From assembly GCA_018902385.1 (NCBI GenBank), contig JABSSW010000018.1, positions 124,001 to 188,000 on the forward strand: a DNA stretch of 64,000 nucleotides. Direction: 5' to 3'. This document shows, piece after piece, positions 40,223 through 50,770 of this stretch. The notes below the pieces were generated by a model that saw nothing but the letters and a program-made list of their open reading frames with translations, did not search any database and was not told where the DNA came from. The stretch comes from Physcia stellaris (taxonomy: Eukaryota > Ascomycota > Lecanoromycetes > Caliciales > Physciaceae). The translations under genes were made by a program, and so were the position numbers. How positions within the stretch are numbered: the first letter of the stretch is position 1; each line of letters begins with the position of its first letter.

Positions 40223-41989
40223 TCACGCATCCACAACCCCAACCTCCCCAAACCCCTCCCTCAACCACTCCCCCATCCTCTCCAACCCTTCCCGCAGCAC
40301 CTCCGTCTCACAGCAAAACCCAACCCGCACGTATCCCGCAAACTCCTCGCCCTGCCCAAAACAGCTTTGGCCAGGACTAACCAGCACACCCACCCGCTCC
40401 ATCAACCGCTCGCAGAACTCCACATCGTTGACCGGCTTCCCGTCCCTGCTGAACTTCACGAAAGCCGTAGTGCCGGCAACAGGCTTCGTCCACTGCGCCG
40501 CCCACTTGTGCTGCTCGATCCAAGCGGAGAGCAGCGCGATGTTGGTGCGGGCGATGCCGAGGTTGCGCGCTAGGAGCCGGTGGATGCAGGCCGCGGAGAG
40601 GGCGAAGGCGGCGATTCGGTCCGTGAGGAGGGGCGTGCTGATGGTGGTGTAGTGGCGGGCGGTGGCGAAGGCTTCGATGAGGGAGGGGTTGCGGGAGGCG
40701 ATCCAGCCCGTGCGGAGGCCGGCGAGGGAGTAGGCTTTTGACATCGAGCCTAGGAAGGGGGTGGGTTCAGATTTTTGTGATGGGCTTGGGAGAGGATGGG
40801 AGAGGGAATGGTGGGAGATGGGTTAAAGTAGGGAGGGCGTACCTGTTGCGATTGTGAGATCGTAGTTTAGGGAGAGGATGCTGGGTGGGAAGAGTGGTGA
40901 GACGGGGGATACTGAAGGGTCGTGGAAGAGGGGTCGGTAGACTTCGTCGGAGAGGATTGGGATGGGCGGATCGTGGGATGAGGCTACTTCGACGAGGGAC
41001 TGCAGGAGAGGACCCGATAAGATAGAGCCGGTGGGGTTGTTCGGGTTGCTGAATGGAGAATATCAGTGACGGTTCTTTGAAAATTCTATAGCATAAGACA
41101 GGACACGCAATATACAAATAGCAAAGCACCATGCTCGCATTTCGAGTGCACATCAGACATCGTGGATGGAGATATTGACAGCAGATATGCAGATGGAGAA
41201 GTGTGACACACTTGATGACGATCAACTTCGTATTCGTCTTGATCAATCCTTTCAATTCCTCGACGTCAAGCTCCCAGCGGTTCTCCTCTCGCGCCTTCCA
41301 AAGACTGACTTCAGCCCCTAGAGTAGCCGGGACCTCGTACAGTTGCTGATAAGTAGGGTAATGGCAAACAACGTGGTCGCCCTTCCTCAAAAGTGCAAGG
41401 AAAACATCCATGTTCGCCGCAATGGCTCCAGATGTGATTAAGATGTTTTCAGGAGAGAGGGCGGAAGTCGATCTTGCAGAGTACAGTCTAGCCAGGTTAG
41501 ACCGCAACTCATCTGAACCTCTTATCGAGCCGTAGTCTAGCTTCTTGGAAGGATCGATTAATTGGGCTGATGGGTCTTCGGATATCTCTTGTAGCTCGCG
41601 GACTGATATGGAGGCCGCGCATGTTTCTGCGAGATTGTACTTTGCGTGTATCTCGTGCTTGTCCATCCACTAAAGGGCAGGAGAGGTATTAGTCATACTC
41701 ATGGTGGACAACGACGCTTTCAGTAACCTCAACATATGCTAGTGGACGCATTGTGAAATTCATAGTCTATATATGGGCATTTATAGAGAAAGGTGAACGT
41801 CCACTCATATCATACATCCACAGGAGGAATACTATTTAGCATGGCCGAGGCAAGAGAGCAGCTAACCTCAAATCGTTTGAACGAGGTATATGTTCCATAG
41901 CTTCAAATATCGAAAGGAGAGATATCATAATAGAAGATATCTGTACTTACGTCCTCAATGGCGAAAGCCTTTATCTTCGCTTCTGCCAT
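40223..41989 (-). CDS. PLP-dependent aminotransferase, class I/II
   Basis: A fold-type I aminotransferase of 409 residues; the amino donor is unknown. Exons are 41989-41951, 41669-41212, 41048-40843 and 40749-40223; introns are 281, 163 and 93 bp. The N-terminal exon encodes MAEAKIKAFAIED and joins in frame to WMDKHEIHAKYNLAETC, a motif of a fungal/actinobacterial aminotransferase group that also includes capreomycidine synthase-like enzymes. Further landmarks are NILITSGAIAANMDVF, CHYPTYQQLYEVP, VINNPNNPTGS (about 166) and PILSDEVYRPLF. The PLP lysine is in GSMSKAYSLAG (Lys about 239), and AGLRTGWIAS follows. Near the C terminus FAGYVRVGFCC supplies the conserved Arg. The introns are longer than in most neighbours. 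The first intron is the least certain part of the model. Confidence 0.85.
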
Positions 41990-42564
41990 ATTATTATTGG
42001 GCTTTCTTATCCTTACTCTAGGCTACGTATGTTGTTATTCGGTCTGGGGCCGGTCACATCGGCTGATTCGAAAGCCCTTTGACGGACGAGGTACTTGAAA
42101 AGAAGGATTCTACCTAATGGGCATACAACGCAGGAAAATGATTTGATGAGAGGGGGCTTTTCGTATCATCTTCCTCCGTTCGTTCCTTTAACGTCTCAAG
42201 TGATGCTTTTTGAGCCCAGAAGAAGACCTCTGGGCGAGGATCGACAGAACTCAACGCGGCGAGTAATCCACCAGAGCTACAGGAAGTTTAGCTGTTATTC
42301 TGAGCTGTAGAGTTCAGGTATCAAGCTCAAAGGTTTCTTTGTTGACGTTTGAGTCTAACCCTAATGTGTTCGATCTTGGCATTTATAGGGTTATCATATG
42401 AAATCTTGGCACGGATGAAGACCTCTTGTGATTGGCCAGAATCAATGCTAATGGATATCTGTATGCTGCTTTTCTGGTTTTCTCGACCATTCTCGCTTGA
42501 TTCGAAACAGTCAACCTTCCCAACATCAAGCGTCCAACTTCAGCTGTCTCACTCTGCTATCACC
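41990..42564. promoter_or_regulatory. Divergent promoter region with a telobox
   Basis: About 575 bp between the aminotransferase and PRP17 starts. CTAACCCTAAT at 42355-42365 is a telobox about 200 bp upstream of PRP17. The plus frame of PRP17 is open upstream to 42349, but the peptide there is unlike the family. Confidence 0.5.
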
Positions 42565-44340
42565 ATGTCGCTCGTAGCGGAGTACCCGTCCAGCGACGAG
42601 GATACCCCGAATACATCGCCGGCAGCAAGAACATCCTCAACTACAGCATCAGTTGTCCCGGCTCCTGATGTCTCCGTAGATGTTTGGTCTCACAATGACC
42701 CTATTTCCAGTTCCATAGCTAATATCTTGCAGGACCCCATGCGACTTCAGATGATGCTGGCTAAACCCACCGATACCGCCCTCACATACAACGTACCATA
42801 CGCCGACTTAGCCCGAGTAGAGCAAGGTCCTGCAAATCCTTTCAAGAATACAGATGGGAATGCATTGAAGCGAAAGAACGTCTTGACCGGTAATGCACAA
42901 GAGGCTGTCATCAGCGACGCAACATTCACCACGCAACACCGCACGTTTCAGAGCAGAGGATTTGCTACGGATCCAAGCGCAAACGGTGCCTTTGTAGGAG
43001 ACCTTGCCAGCATAGAGAAATATGCTGGCAAGGATGTCATACAAGTCAGGCCGTCGAAAGAGGAGAGTGCTGCGCTGAGACGGAAAAGGCAGAAGGTAGG
43101 AGATGCCGGCATTGTCGATGGAGAAGGCGCGTACAGAGGACCGTGGGCAAGATGGCGAGGTGATGACGAAGCTTATGAGGATGAAGCAGCAATCGCGGGA
43201 GAAGAGCTAGCAAGCGACGAGGAGTGGGTCGAAGAAGCTATCGTACCTGCAAAGGCCGAGCCTATGACGAAAGCAAGCACCGATTACCAGGACGACCTTT
43301 CTACAGCCGAAACAACCGAGTTCCACGGAGAGAGCATGTACGATTATCAAGGGCGAACATACATGCACGTGCCTCGCGACCTCGATATCGACCTCGAGAA
43401 AGAACCAGGTACATCAAAGAATTATGTTCCCAAGAAACTCATCCACACCTGGAAATCACACACGAAGGCCATCAACGCCCTCCGTTTCTTCCCCAACTCC
43501 GGCCATCTCCTACTCTCCGCATCTGCCGACTGCAAGGTCAAGCTTTTTGACGTCTATGGGCAAAGGGAGCTCTTGCGATCATTTTCCGGGCATACCAAAT
43601 CCGTTACCGACGTCGACTTCAATCCCATTGGAACGCAATTCCTCTCCGCTTCCTACGACCGCATGATGAAGCTTTGGGATACCGAGACAGGCAAATGCAT
43701 ATCACGCTTCACCACGGGCAAAATTCCACACGTCATCCGCTTCAACCCTTCCTTAGACACACCGCATGATTTTCTCTGTGGAACCAGCGACAATAAGATC
43801 GTACAATTCGACACTCGCTCCGGAGAAATGACGCAAGAATACGACCACCACCTCGGTCCCGTAAACACCATCACATTCTGCGACGAGAACCGCCGCTTCA
43901 TCACCACCTCCGATGATAAGTCCCTCCGCGCCTGGGAATACAACATCCCCGTGCCCATCAAATTCGTGGCCGAACCCTATATGTTCCCCATGGTGCGCGC
44001 CTGTGCGCATCCATCGGGGAAGTCCGTGGCCTTCCAGTCTGGAGATAATCAAATCGTGGTGTACGCGTCGACGGACCGCTTCCGGCAGAACAGGAAGAAG
44101 AGCTTCAGGGGCCACAATAACGCCGGGTATGCGATCGATGTGAGCATTTCTCCGGACGGACAGCTGGTGGCGAGCGGAGATCAAGGCGGTTTCGTCTGCT
44201 TTTTCGATTGGAAAACTTCGAAGATGTGGCATAAAATTATGGCGCATGAGACGGCGTGCACGAGGGTTCAGTTCCATCCTCAGGAAAGCTCCAAGGTCGC
44301 GACGGCGGGGCTGGATGGGGCGATCAAGTATTGGGATTAG
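42565..44340 (+). CDS. PRP17: Pre-mRNA splicing factor Prp17/Cdc40, WD40 protein
   Basis: A spliceosome component needed for the second catalytic step. The 591-residue protein starts MSLVAEYPSSDEDT, matching the family, so I prefer the ATG at 42565 over the upstream in-frame one at 42349. Conserved N-terminal blocks are LTYNVPYADLARVEQGPANPF and HRTFQSRGFATDPS (inside TTQHRTFQSRGF). The EFHGESMYDYQGRTYMHVP segment is diagnostic. The C-terminal half is a seven-blade WD40 propeller starting at IHTWKSHTKAINALRFFP and ending AGLDGAIKYWD. There is no intron. A telobox sits about 200 bp upstream. Confidence 0.96.
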   Translation: MSLVAEYPSSDEDTPNTSPAARTSSTTASVVPAPDVSVDVWSHNDPISSSIANILQDPMRLQMMLAKPTDTALTYNVPYADLARVEQGPANPFKNTDGNALKRKNVLTGNAQEAVISDATFTTQHRTFQSRGFATDPSANGAFVGDLASIEKYAGKDVIQVRPSKEESAALRRKRQKVGDAGIVDGEGAYRGPWARWRGDDEAYEDEAAIAGEELASDEEWVEEAIVPAKAEPMTKASTDYQDDLSTAETTEFHGESMYDYQGRTYMHVPRDLDIDLEKEPGTSKNYVPKKLIHTWKSHTKAINALRFFPNSGHLLLSASADCKVKLFDVYGQRELLRSFSGHTKSVTDVDFNPIGTQFLSASYDRMMKLWDTETGKCISRFTTGKIPHVIRFNPSLDTPHDFLCGTSDNKIVQFDTRSGEMTQEYDHHLGPVNTITFCDENRRFITTSDDKSLRAWEYNIPVPIKFVAEPYMFPMVRACAHPSGKSVAFQSGDNQIVVYASTDRFRQNRKKSFRGHNNAGYAIDVSISPDGQLVASGDQGGFVCFFDWKTSKMWHKIMAHETACTRVQFHPQESSKVATAGLDGAIKYWD

Positions 44341-44469
44341 ATGGTTGTAGGAAAGGGGCTCGGGATGGGGATTTAGGCTTAGGTGGGTGGTGTTTGGGTG
44401 TGTAAGTTTCTGCGAGGTTGTAGCGAGAAAGAGATGGACGAAGAGGCCTCTGGCTTGATCCGAGACGAG

Positions 44470-45168
44470 TCAGACCGAGGTCGAGTACAGTGGCATCTCA
44501 ACGCTATACTCTCGACGAGGTATAAAACCTATCCCATTCTCCTCGTCCATTCTTTCTCTCTCTCTCTCTCTCTCTCCCCCAAACATCCCTAAAGAAACAA
44601 AAAGTACCCTCAACCATAAGCGATCCCGCCACGCCAATCCCGCAGTTTTCAATTCCCCTTCACCACTATCAAAAAACCTCGTCTCCTCCCTGATCTGCAA
44701 CAGGTCTCTCAGCGCAGCACTCCTCAGCCTCCATATTTCCAAGTACATGCTAACATTCGAAGCCCGCTGCCATTCTATTTGTAAAGCGATGCTTCCCACC
44801 GACTCTCTATCTCCGAGGATCATCCTCCCTACTCTTCCCCCTATATCCTTCCCTTCGATTCCGCCTTCCGCTTTTTCCCACGTTAACCTCGCCAAAGCCC
44901 TTTCTAGAGACCCTTTGCACTCACTCAACGCGTGTGGCGATTCGTTTAGGGTGGTACTTGGGAAGGGTGCAAGGATCTGGAGTGTCGGCTGCTTTACTAA
45001 TGATGCATGGGGGTGGAAAGCGTGCGTATTCGTTCTTTGGCGAGGATAGCAGGGAGGGTTGGGATGGTGGACAGGTTTCAGGAGGATTGATGGGATTGTT
45101 GGGTTGGGAAAGGGATGATTCCCGTCGATGATGGGGATGTAAGGTAGGTATTCCATGAGCTTTCCCAA
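44470..45168 (-). CDS. Hypothetical protein, doubtful
   Basis: An open minus-strand frame of 232 codons. Its central part (CKGSLERALARLTWEKAEGG, then GRVGRMILGDRESVGSIALQ and SMYLEIWRLRSAALRDLLQ) has a natural helical composition. The N-terminal part is Pro/His/Asn-rich and the C terminus runs into a translated (TC)n microsatellite (ERERERER). I do not recognise it. It may be a small orphan gene whose true 3' end is spliced or lies before the microsatellite. Confidence 0.35.
   Translation of the reverse strand: MGKLMEYLPYIPIIDGNHPFPNPTIPSILLKPVHHPNPPCYPRQRTNTHAFHPHASLVKQPTLQILAPFPSTTLNESPHALSECKGSLERALARLTWEKAEGGIEGKDIGGRVGRMILGDRESVGSIALQIEWQRASNVSMYLEIWRLRSAALRDLLQIREETRFFDSGEGELKTAGLAWRDRLWLRVLFVSLGMFGGERERERERMDEENGIGFIPRREYSVEMPLYSTSV
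44553..44575. repeat. (TC)n microsatellite
   Basis: About eleven consecutive TC dinucleotides, 210 bp downstream of PRP17. Confidence 0.85.
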
Positions 45169-45352
45169 GACACTGTGATATTGTAGTTTATGCCCAGCAG
45201 ACCGACCCCATCAGACCCGCGCCCCCAATCCCCTTCTCCGTTCCCAGAAAAGCAATAGCAAGACTCCGATCACTTTCAAACGGACACCCAGACTTTCCGC
45301 TCCAAAACCCCGTGGCTTTTCGAGCAGTTCACCTTCTGCCTCTTGTCTCTCA

Positions 45353-45902
45353 ATGGATGTTCACCTCGGCGGCGCAGAAGGCTTCACCCTGGCTCCAGGC
45401 GAAATGCTGCCGCGCACCCTTCCTCCGGGGGAACAGTCCGTCCAAACCCATTCACCCGCAAGGACCTGCGAGCGATGGATATCGTCGCTATATGGCCAGG
45501 CCCGCGGCGAGATCGGAGAGTACTCTAATAGGCCGGGCCGAACGTTGCGGTGTCGGCCGGCATGTTTCCATAACATGGACCCCGGAGGTGGTCAGTGGGG
45601 CTGGATGTTTACGGGGGGCAGCTATACCATGTTACCCAAGACGGTGCCGCCTGATGATCGAACAGCGATCTTCTTGATGGCAGAAGGGGTGTTGGGCCTT
45701 GTGTAGGGAGGTGCTCGCTGGTTTGTGACGCAGGCGAAGATTAAGGGTATCCCGGGTAAGAGTCGGGAGGGGGATTGTGTCGGAATTGGAGGGGACGGTG
45801 TACAGTGGACCGCCGCGGCGGTGGAGGTATCCCGCTTCGGTGCCCCTGATGGGACGAAGTATCGATCGACTAACGCTTCGGCGCTGGGAATACTACAGTG
45901 CT
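45353..45902 (+). pseudogene. Unrecognised gene relic with one in-frame TAG
   Basis: One frame is open from 45353 to 45706 (MDVHLGGAEGFTLAPGEMLP and onward, including GGGQWGWMFTGGSYTMLPK). It stops at TAG (45704-45706) and then continues in the same frame to 45902 with GGARWFVTQAKIKGIPGKSR and GDGVQWTAAAVEVSRFGAPD. Both halves look like protein. The phrase FT(x)nAPGEMLPRTLPP is echoed by FTGGSYTMLPKTVPP 80 residues later, hinting at an internal repeat. No intron of normal size removes the stop. The family is unknown. Confidence 0.35.
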
Positions 45903-48900
45903 GAGGGGAAGATGGTGGAGATTGCGGCTTTGGTTCCTTGATTTATTCTTCGGTTACAGGATCTGTGAACTACGTGAGTTTGAGGAGTGGCGTGAAGGGG
46001 TGGAAACCTTACAGCTTGATCACGACAACACTTTGTTACGTCGGAGCAAGCTATATGACATTGCCAGTGCTGCTCTTTGCTCTTGCTGTCTCCATGATCG
46101 GGTTCGACGCCCTCGGGTTTGCTCTACACGTTGAGCATATTAATATACACACACGTACTTGACCGGATTGACGAGTCAGGTTCGGGAGGTGATGAGATGA
46201 TGAGACGAGGAAATGAGCACACAGTCATGCGTTCAGAAAGTACAGAATGGGAATACCCAAACCCAACTCTTCGCACAGTACTTTTCGAAAACACAACATA
46301 CATTGAACCCATGGGGGAAGCCAGAACAGGAGATAAAACACTGGCGAGCAGGGGCGGCAGCCCTTCTCCAGCTTAGATTCAACTGGGGCACTACCTACAG
46401 TGACGCCAAAGCGTATCACGTGTTGAGTACCTCGATGTAATAAAGCACCCACCTTCTCCTACGCTCATTCTGGCTCCAAAGACATGGCCTGTATGTCTGG
46501 CTATGAAAATAGCATACAGAGTTGAAACACCAGAGGCCAGGTGTCCATCAAACGATCAGGCATGAACATGATTCAGCTGGTAAATCCACGAGCAGGGGAC
46601 TTGGATAGGGGTAAATAGGAGTGGCTGTGACGGGGTCAGGTCTGGGATCCGGACATTGAGAGACGGCGCTGATGACGGCTGCTTGGGCGGGTATCAGGAG
46701 AGCAGAAGGAAAGTCTAGTCGTGCAGCGTTGGTGATGGCACATGGTACCTACGCTTGCTACATATTTCCGTGGTACGGGGAGATGCTCTTGAGGCATGAC
46801 TTCGTTTTTCCTGTCCCTTGGGCGATCAATTCCGGGACAAATGGACAGAGGCAGGACAGACGTTTTCGGCACCGCTACCACACTGCTTTTGTGCAGTGAA
46901 GCCAATGTACCCCAGAATAGAAGGATCGAATCACGAGGCAAAGGAGATGACAAAGATAGCAGGTCAAGATCCACCGGCGACTGTCGCCGAGCAAACCCGA
47001 ACATGAGTCCACCTGCATCAACGTCGCATGACTTGGATCCTTACTTGCAGCACATATGCACAGAATGAACCATGCACATAATACACCCGATCTCTGAGCA
47101 TTGGCTGATCATGGACCTGGTGAGTGGGGGTTGATAACATATAGATGAGTTGGGGTTGCACGACAGCGCATCCGGAAATCCATGAAGCTGCCCATCTTGT
47201 CACACCTGGTGATCGGCTCGAATGTGTACATGATCCACTATGCGGTGTGACTGTCTGAGAAAGGGGAGAGATCATATGAGCAAGAAGGGGGCTCGGGGCT
47301 GATGGCTGAGAGTATGCACGTGCTTCATAGCAGCGGTAAAGATGACGGTGAGCCGACCGAATATTCCGAACATCTCACCACGTGGCTGCGAAAGATTTGC
47401 TTTTTTTTTATAAAGTGAGATGAAGTTCCACAAACCCTCGTCCTGCCGTAAGATCTTAGTGTATGCCACCACCCAAGATTGAGCCACATGATCGGATCTA
47501 TAATTCCATCGCTCGCGGTTTGAAAACCCCAGTTGAGAATAGCTCTATCCACTTGGGTTTCTGCCAGTGACTTTTAGGGTATCGCTCAGTGCCGTGCGGG
47601 ATCCTGGATTCCACATGTTGCCGGTAGGCTTGCGGAACCAACAGGATGAGTCCAATGCTAGACTCCACCTCACCGAAACTTCCATGTTCAGAAGGGTTGA
47701 ATCTTGGAGGAGGTTGTGCCAGTTCTAGTCCTCTGCGAAATTGTCTCCCTTTAAAGGTTCTAACCAATTGTATGGCCAGGAAGTATTTGGCTGAAGATGT
47801 CGAAAGACCGAACGAAAGGCGTGTTGACTCACAACATGTGAGCAGACCTAGCCCCAATCGAGATTTTGATCTTAGTAGGTGGTTTTCCGATGGGACTATA
47901 GAGCAGGCTTTCTGTTCAATATTTTCTCCATGCCTGTTAAAGAGCTTTGAGACCGTATGGTAGAGAGCGAGCAGCTGCTTGGAGATCCAATACGACTTGT
48001 CGAATTAGTTGCAGGAAATCCTTGATGATGATGCCTTTGACTATCGTTGCTCCATGAGTGATATTGGTATCTGTCGCAAAACCTGGATGGTCTTTGAAGT
48101 ATTTCTCCTTACTGCTAGTGGAAGGCCTCGAAACTTCAATGCCCGACCTTTTACAGATGGTTCTTCAAGCTTCTGCGGATACGTACGGTGGCTGCGATGC
48201 GAGGGAAAGCTTTTAAGACGCTACTACACCGAGGAAAGAGCAGAATATACAGCATTCATGTCATCACGCACATTCGACCATGCTTGGAGCCGGGTCGTCT
48301 CTTGTGATTATGGGATGACTTCGAATTTGCTACACAACAGACAGAATGCAACAATCTAGGGGAAAAGGCGTTCCCAATTGGCCATGAGAAAAATCAGATT
48401 AGCTTTCCATTACAGTCTTGAAGGAATTGTAAGGCCGGCCCCAGCATGAATCGCACTCATTGCTCCACATTGATGAAGGTCAATCCCAGAGTAGGATTAA
48501 ACTTTCACCCTGCAGATGTATCTTTGTGGAAGAAAGCAAAGGGGTTATGGGGAGGAGAAACGGTTAAGATCTACAGTGATAAGAGAGATGCACTTACCGA
48601 TCCTCTCCACGTCGTGGCGAGTTTGAAGCTGAGTACCTCTTCTCACCGCCGTTTCAATGGCTTCTGCTCATATCCAAGGATGGTTCTGATCTCGATGGAT
48701 TTCGCTTTCATTAGGAGGACCATTGCTTCGCTTGTTTCGAAATATTTCTGCGTCGTAATAACATCTTGGTTAGCTCAATCTCCGAATGCGGCTTTGGCGG
48801 ACCAAGACAGAACTTAGTATAATTGAGTTTTTCAGCCGTGATGGCTGACTCAAGTAATAATAATTCGAATGTGCAATCCCGATTCCGCGAATTCAAACAA

Positions 48901-49623
48901 GGACTACTTTAGATCGCATAAGTCTCTCAGGTAGCGCTGGTTCCGCAACCCGCATACTTTTGACAAATGAAGGCGATACGGTGTGGACAGATGGCGGTAA
49001 AAAGACTTGGTTCGCTGCAAGTCATGGACTACTCGATGATTATTCCTTGGGAGCGTGGCAGCCACGTGGAATGTGTCGTTAATTCGACATGCGTAATAAT
49101 GTGACGAGGGCTGTATCGTCTAATAAAGTTTTGAAGAGTACCAGCACAAAGATCCTTCCATAGTGGCCGACCCTCCACAATACCTCGTACTCCGTACCCC
49201 TCCCGAGGTACCCCTACCGGGTTCGCATTTGGCTTATGAAACTCTCGCCAACCCCTGTTGGTGTGCACTCTGGTATGAAAAGTCGAAAGCGGAATGAAGT
49301 GATCAGGCGATTCGGTAGAAGCGCGATGCCGTCAATAATACTAGAGTAGTGTTGAAGCTGCGGAACAGACTCCGGACAACGGTGAGGTTCGCGGGAAGCC
49401 AAGCGCCAAACACTTCGGGCTGCGTCGCAGCGTCATAGGGTTGTCCCGTCGGAGTGACCCCTGGGGCGGTTCGCCAAGATTCAATAGTGTCGCTTACGGT
49501 TGAGAACTTCCAGAAGAGCAAAACCATAATTCGACATTGCATTTATCCACGATCGTAGATATCTTAGAGCGGCACCCTAGATCAGCCCACAAATCGAACA
49601 TCTCCTGGCCGTGTTTCAATACC
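45903..49623. other. Gene-poor region of 3.7 kb
   Basis: I inspected all frames and found only short open stretches (for example 48009-48359 plus, 47646-47963 plus) with no motif I recognise and no joinable exons. There is a GTATCACGTGTT site near 46415 and an A/T tract near 47400. No RNA gene or repeat family was identified. Confidence 0.4.
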
Positions 49624-50770
49624 ATGGGAGATGTCCAACAATGGACAGTGACCGAGGTAGGCTTCCAATCTTTCCAGAGAGCGACTTAATCCCGCCCTTA
49701 ATAGCGATCGCCATCTCGTCGAAACACGCTCATCTAACCTGTTCTTCCCATTCTAGCCTTATCTCAAATTAGACTGCGGGCTGGGAGAAGCGCCCTTCCA
49801 TGAGTCTTCTTCGCACACTCTTCGCTTCGTTGACATCGTCAAGGAGAAATTACACGTCATCGACCTCGATCGAGGACCCTCGTCTCTCAAGTCGTTCGAT
49901 GTAGACGCTATCAGGTTCGCCTCACCTTGGCCCTGATAGGACCCTGAAATCAGTAATTGATAGGACGCAGCACCACGGCTGACATTGAAGGAACCGATGA
50001 CGAATTGATCGTCGGTGCCAAGTATGGTTATGCTGTCTTGACTCGTAGCAACGGAAAGCTTGACTACATCAAGCACGTGTGGGATGAGCACGAGGAGCCT
50101 GGTAAAGCGAAAAGGTAGCTCCTTACCGACTCAACTCTTCTTCAAGTGTCAGATTGATTGAGAGACTAGAATGAGAATGAATGATGGAGCCTGCGACAGC
50201 CACGGCAGATATTGGGTTGGCGCCATGAATGATCCCAAAGTCCAATCGCCGACCAATGAAGGTGTGCTCTTTCGGCTTGATCCTGACATGTCACTCCATC
50301 GAATGCTTGAAGGAGTGACGATTCCAAACGGCATGGGATGGAGCGCGGATGACAAGATCTTTTACTTTACCGATTCGCCAACGGGAAACATATACAAGTT
50401 TGACTTTGATGCTTCCACAGGAGACATATCTAACAGAAGGGTTTTTTTCCACTTGGACATGAAGAACGCGGTTCCTGATGGCTTTGCAATGGATGCTGAG
50501 GGTTGCTTCTGGGTAGCGTTGTGTGGTGGAGGAAAAGTCTTGAGACTTTCACCAGAGGGCAAGATCGTTGGTGAGGTTTTGATACCAACAAGGATGGTAT
50601 CCTGCCCGGGATTTGTCAACGAGGAGCTGTTCATAACCTCTGCAGAGGAAGAGGATCCTGACAAGTATCCAGAGTCGGTGGAATTTGCTGGGAGTCTTTT
50701 CAAGATAAAGGTTGGTATTACCGGGCTTCCTCTACACAGATTCCGAAGACAAAAACTTTTTAGATCTTAG
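49624..50770 (+). CDS. SMP-30/gluconolactonase family protein
   Basis: A six-bladed beta-propeller lactonase that hydrolyses sugar or similar lactones with a divalent metal. Exons are 49624-49656, 49757-49914, 49971-50114 and 50170-50770, with introns of 100, 56 and 55 bp (311 residues). The metal ligands are in place: Glu22 in GLGEAPFHE, Asn165 in VTIPNGMGWS and Asp215 in VPDGFAMDAEG, close to their positions in animal SMP-30. RMNDGACDSHGRYWVGAM carries the substrate-binding Arg/Asn region. The C terminus GLPLHRFR is typical; the last eight residues are extra. The 33-bp first exon depends on the 49657-49756 intron, which has a GTAGGC donor. This is the only intact gene in the surrounding 10 kb. 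Confidence 0.92.

Noticed and set aside
40202-40573. Plus-strand Pro/His-rich frames opposite the aminotransferase last exon
   Set aside because: They are shadows of a GC-rich coding exon.
41049-41211. Readthrough of the aminotransferase second exon to an extra C-terminal peptide
   Set aside because: The 163-bp intron joins VIN to NPNNPTG, restoring the class I/II aminotransferase motif, so the extension is intronic.
42349-42564. 72-residue N-terminal extension of PRP17
   Set aside because: The extension is hydrophobic and unlike the family, and MSLVAEYPSSDED is the conserved start; the telobox also falls inside it.
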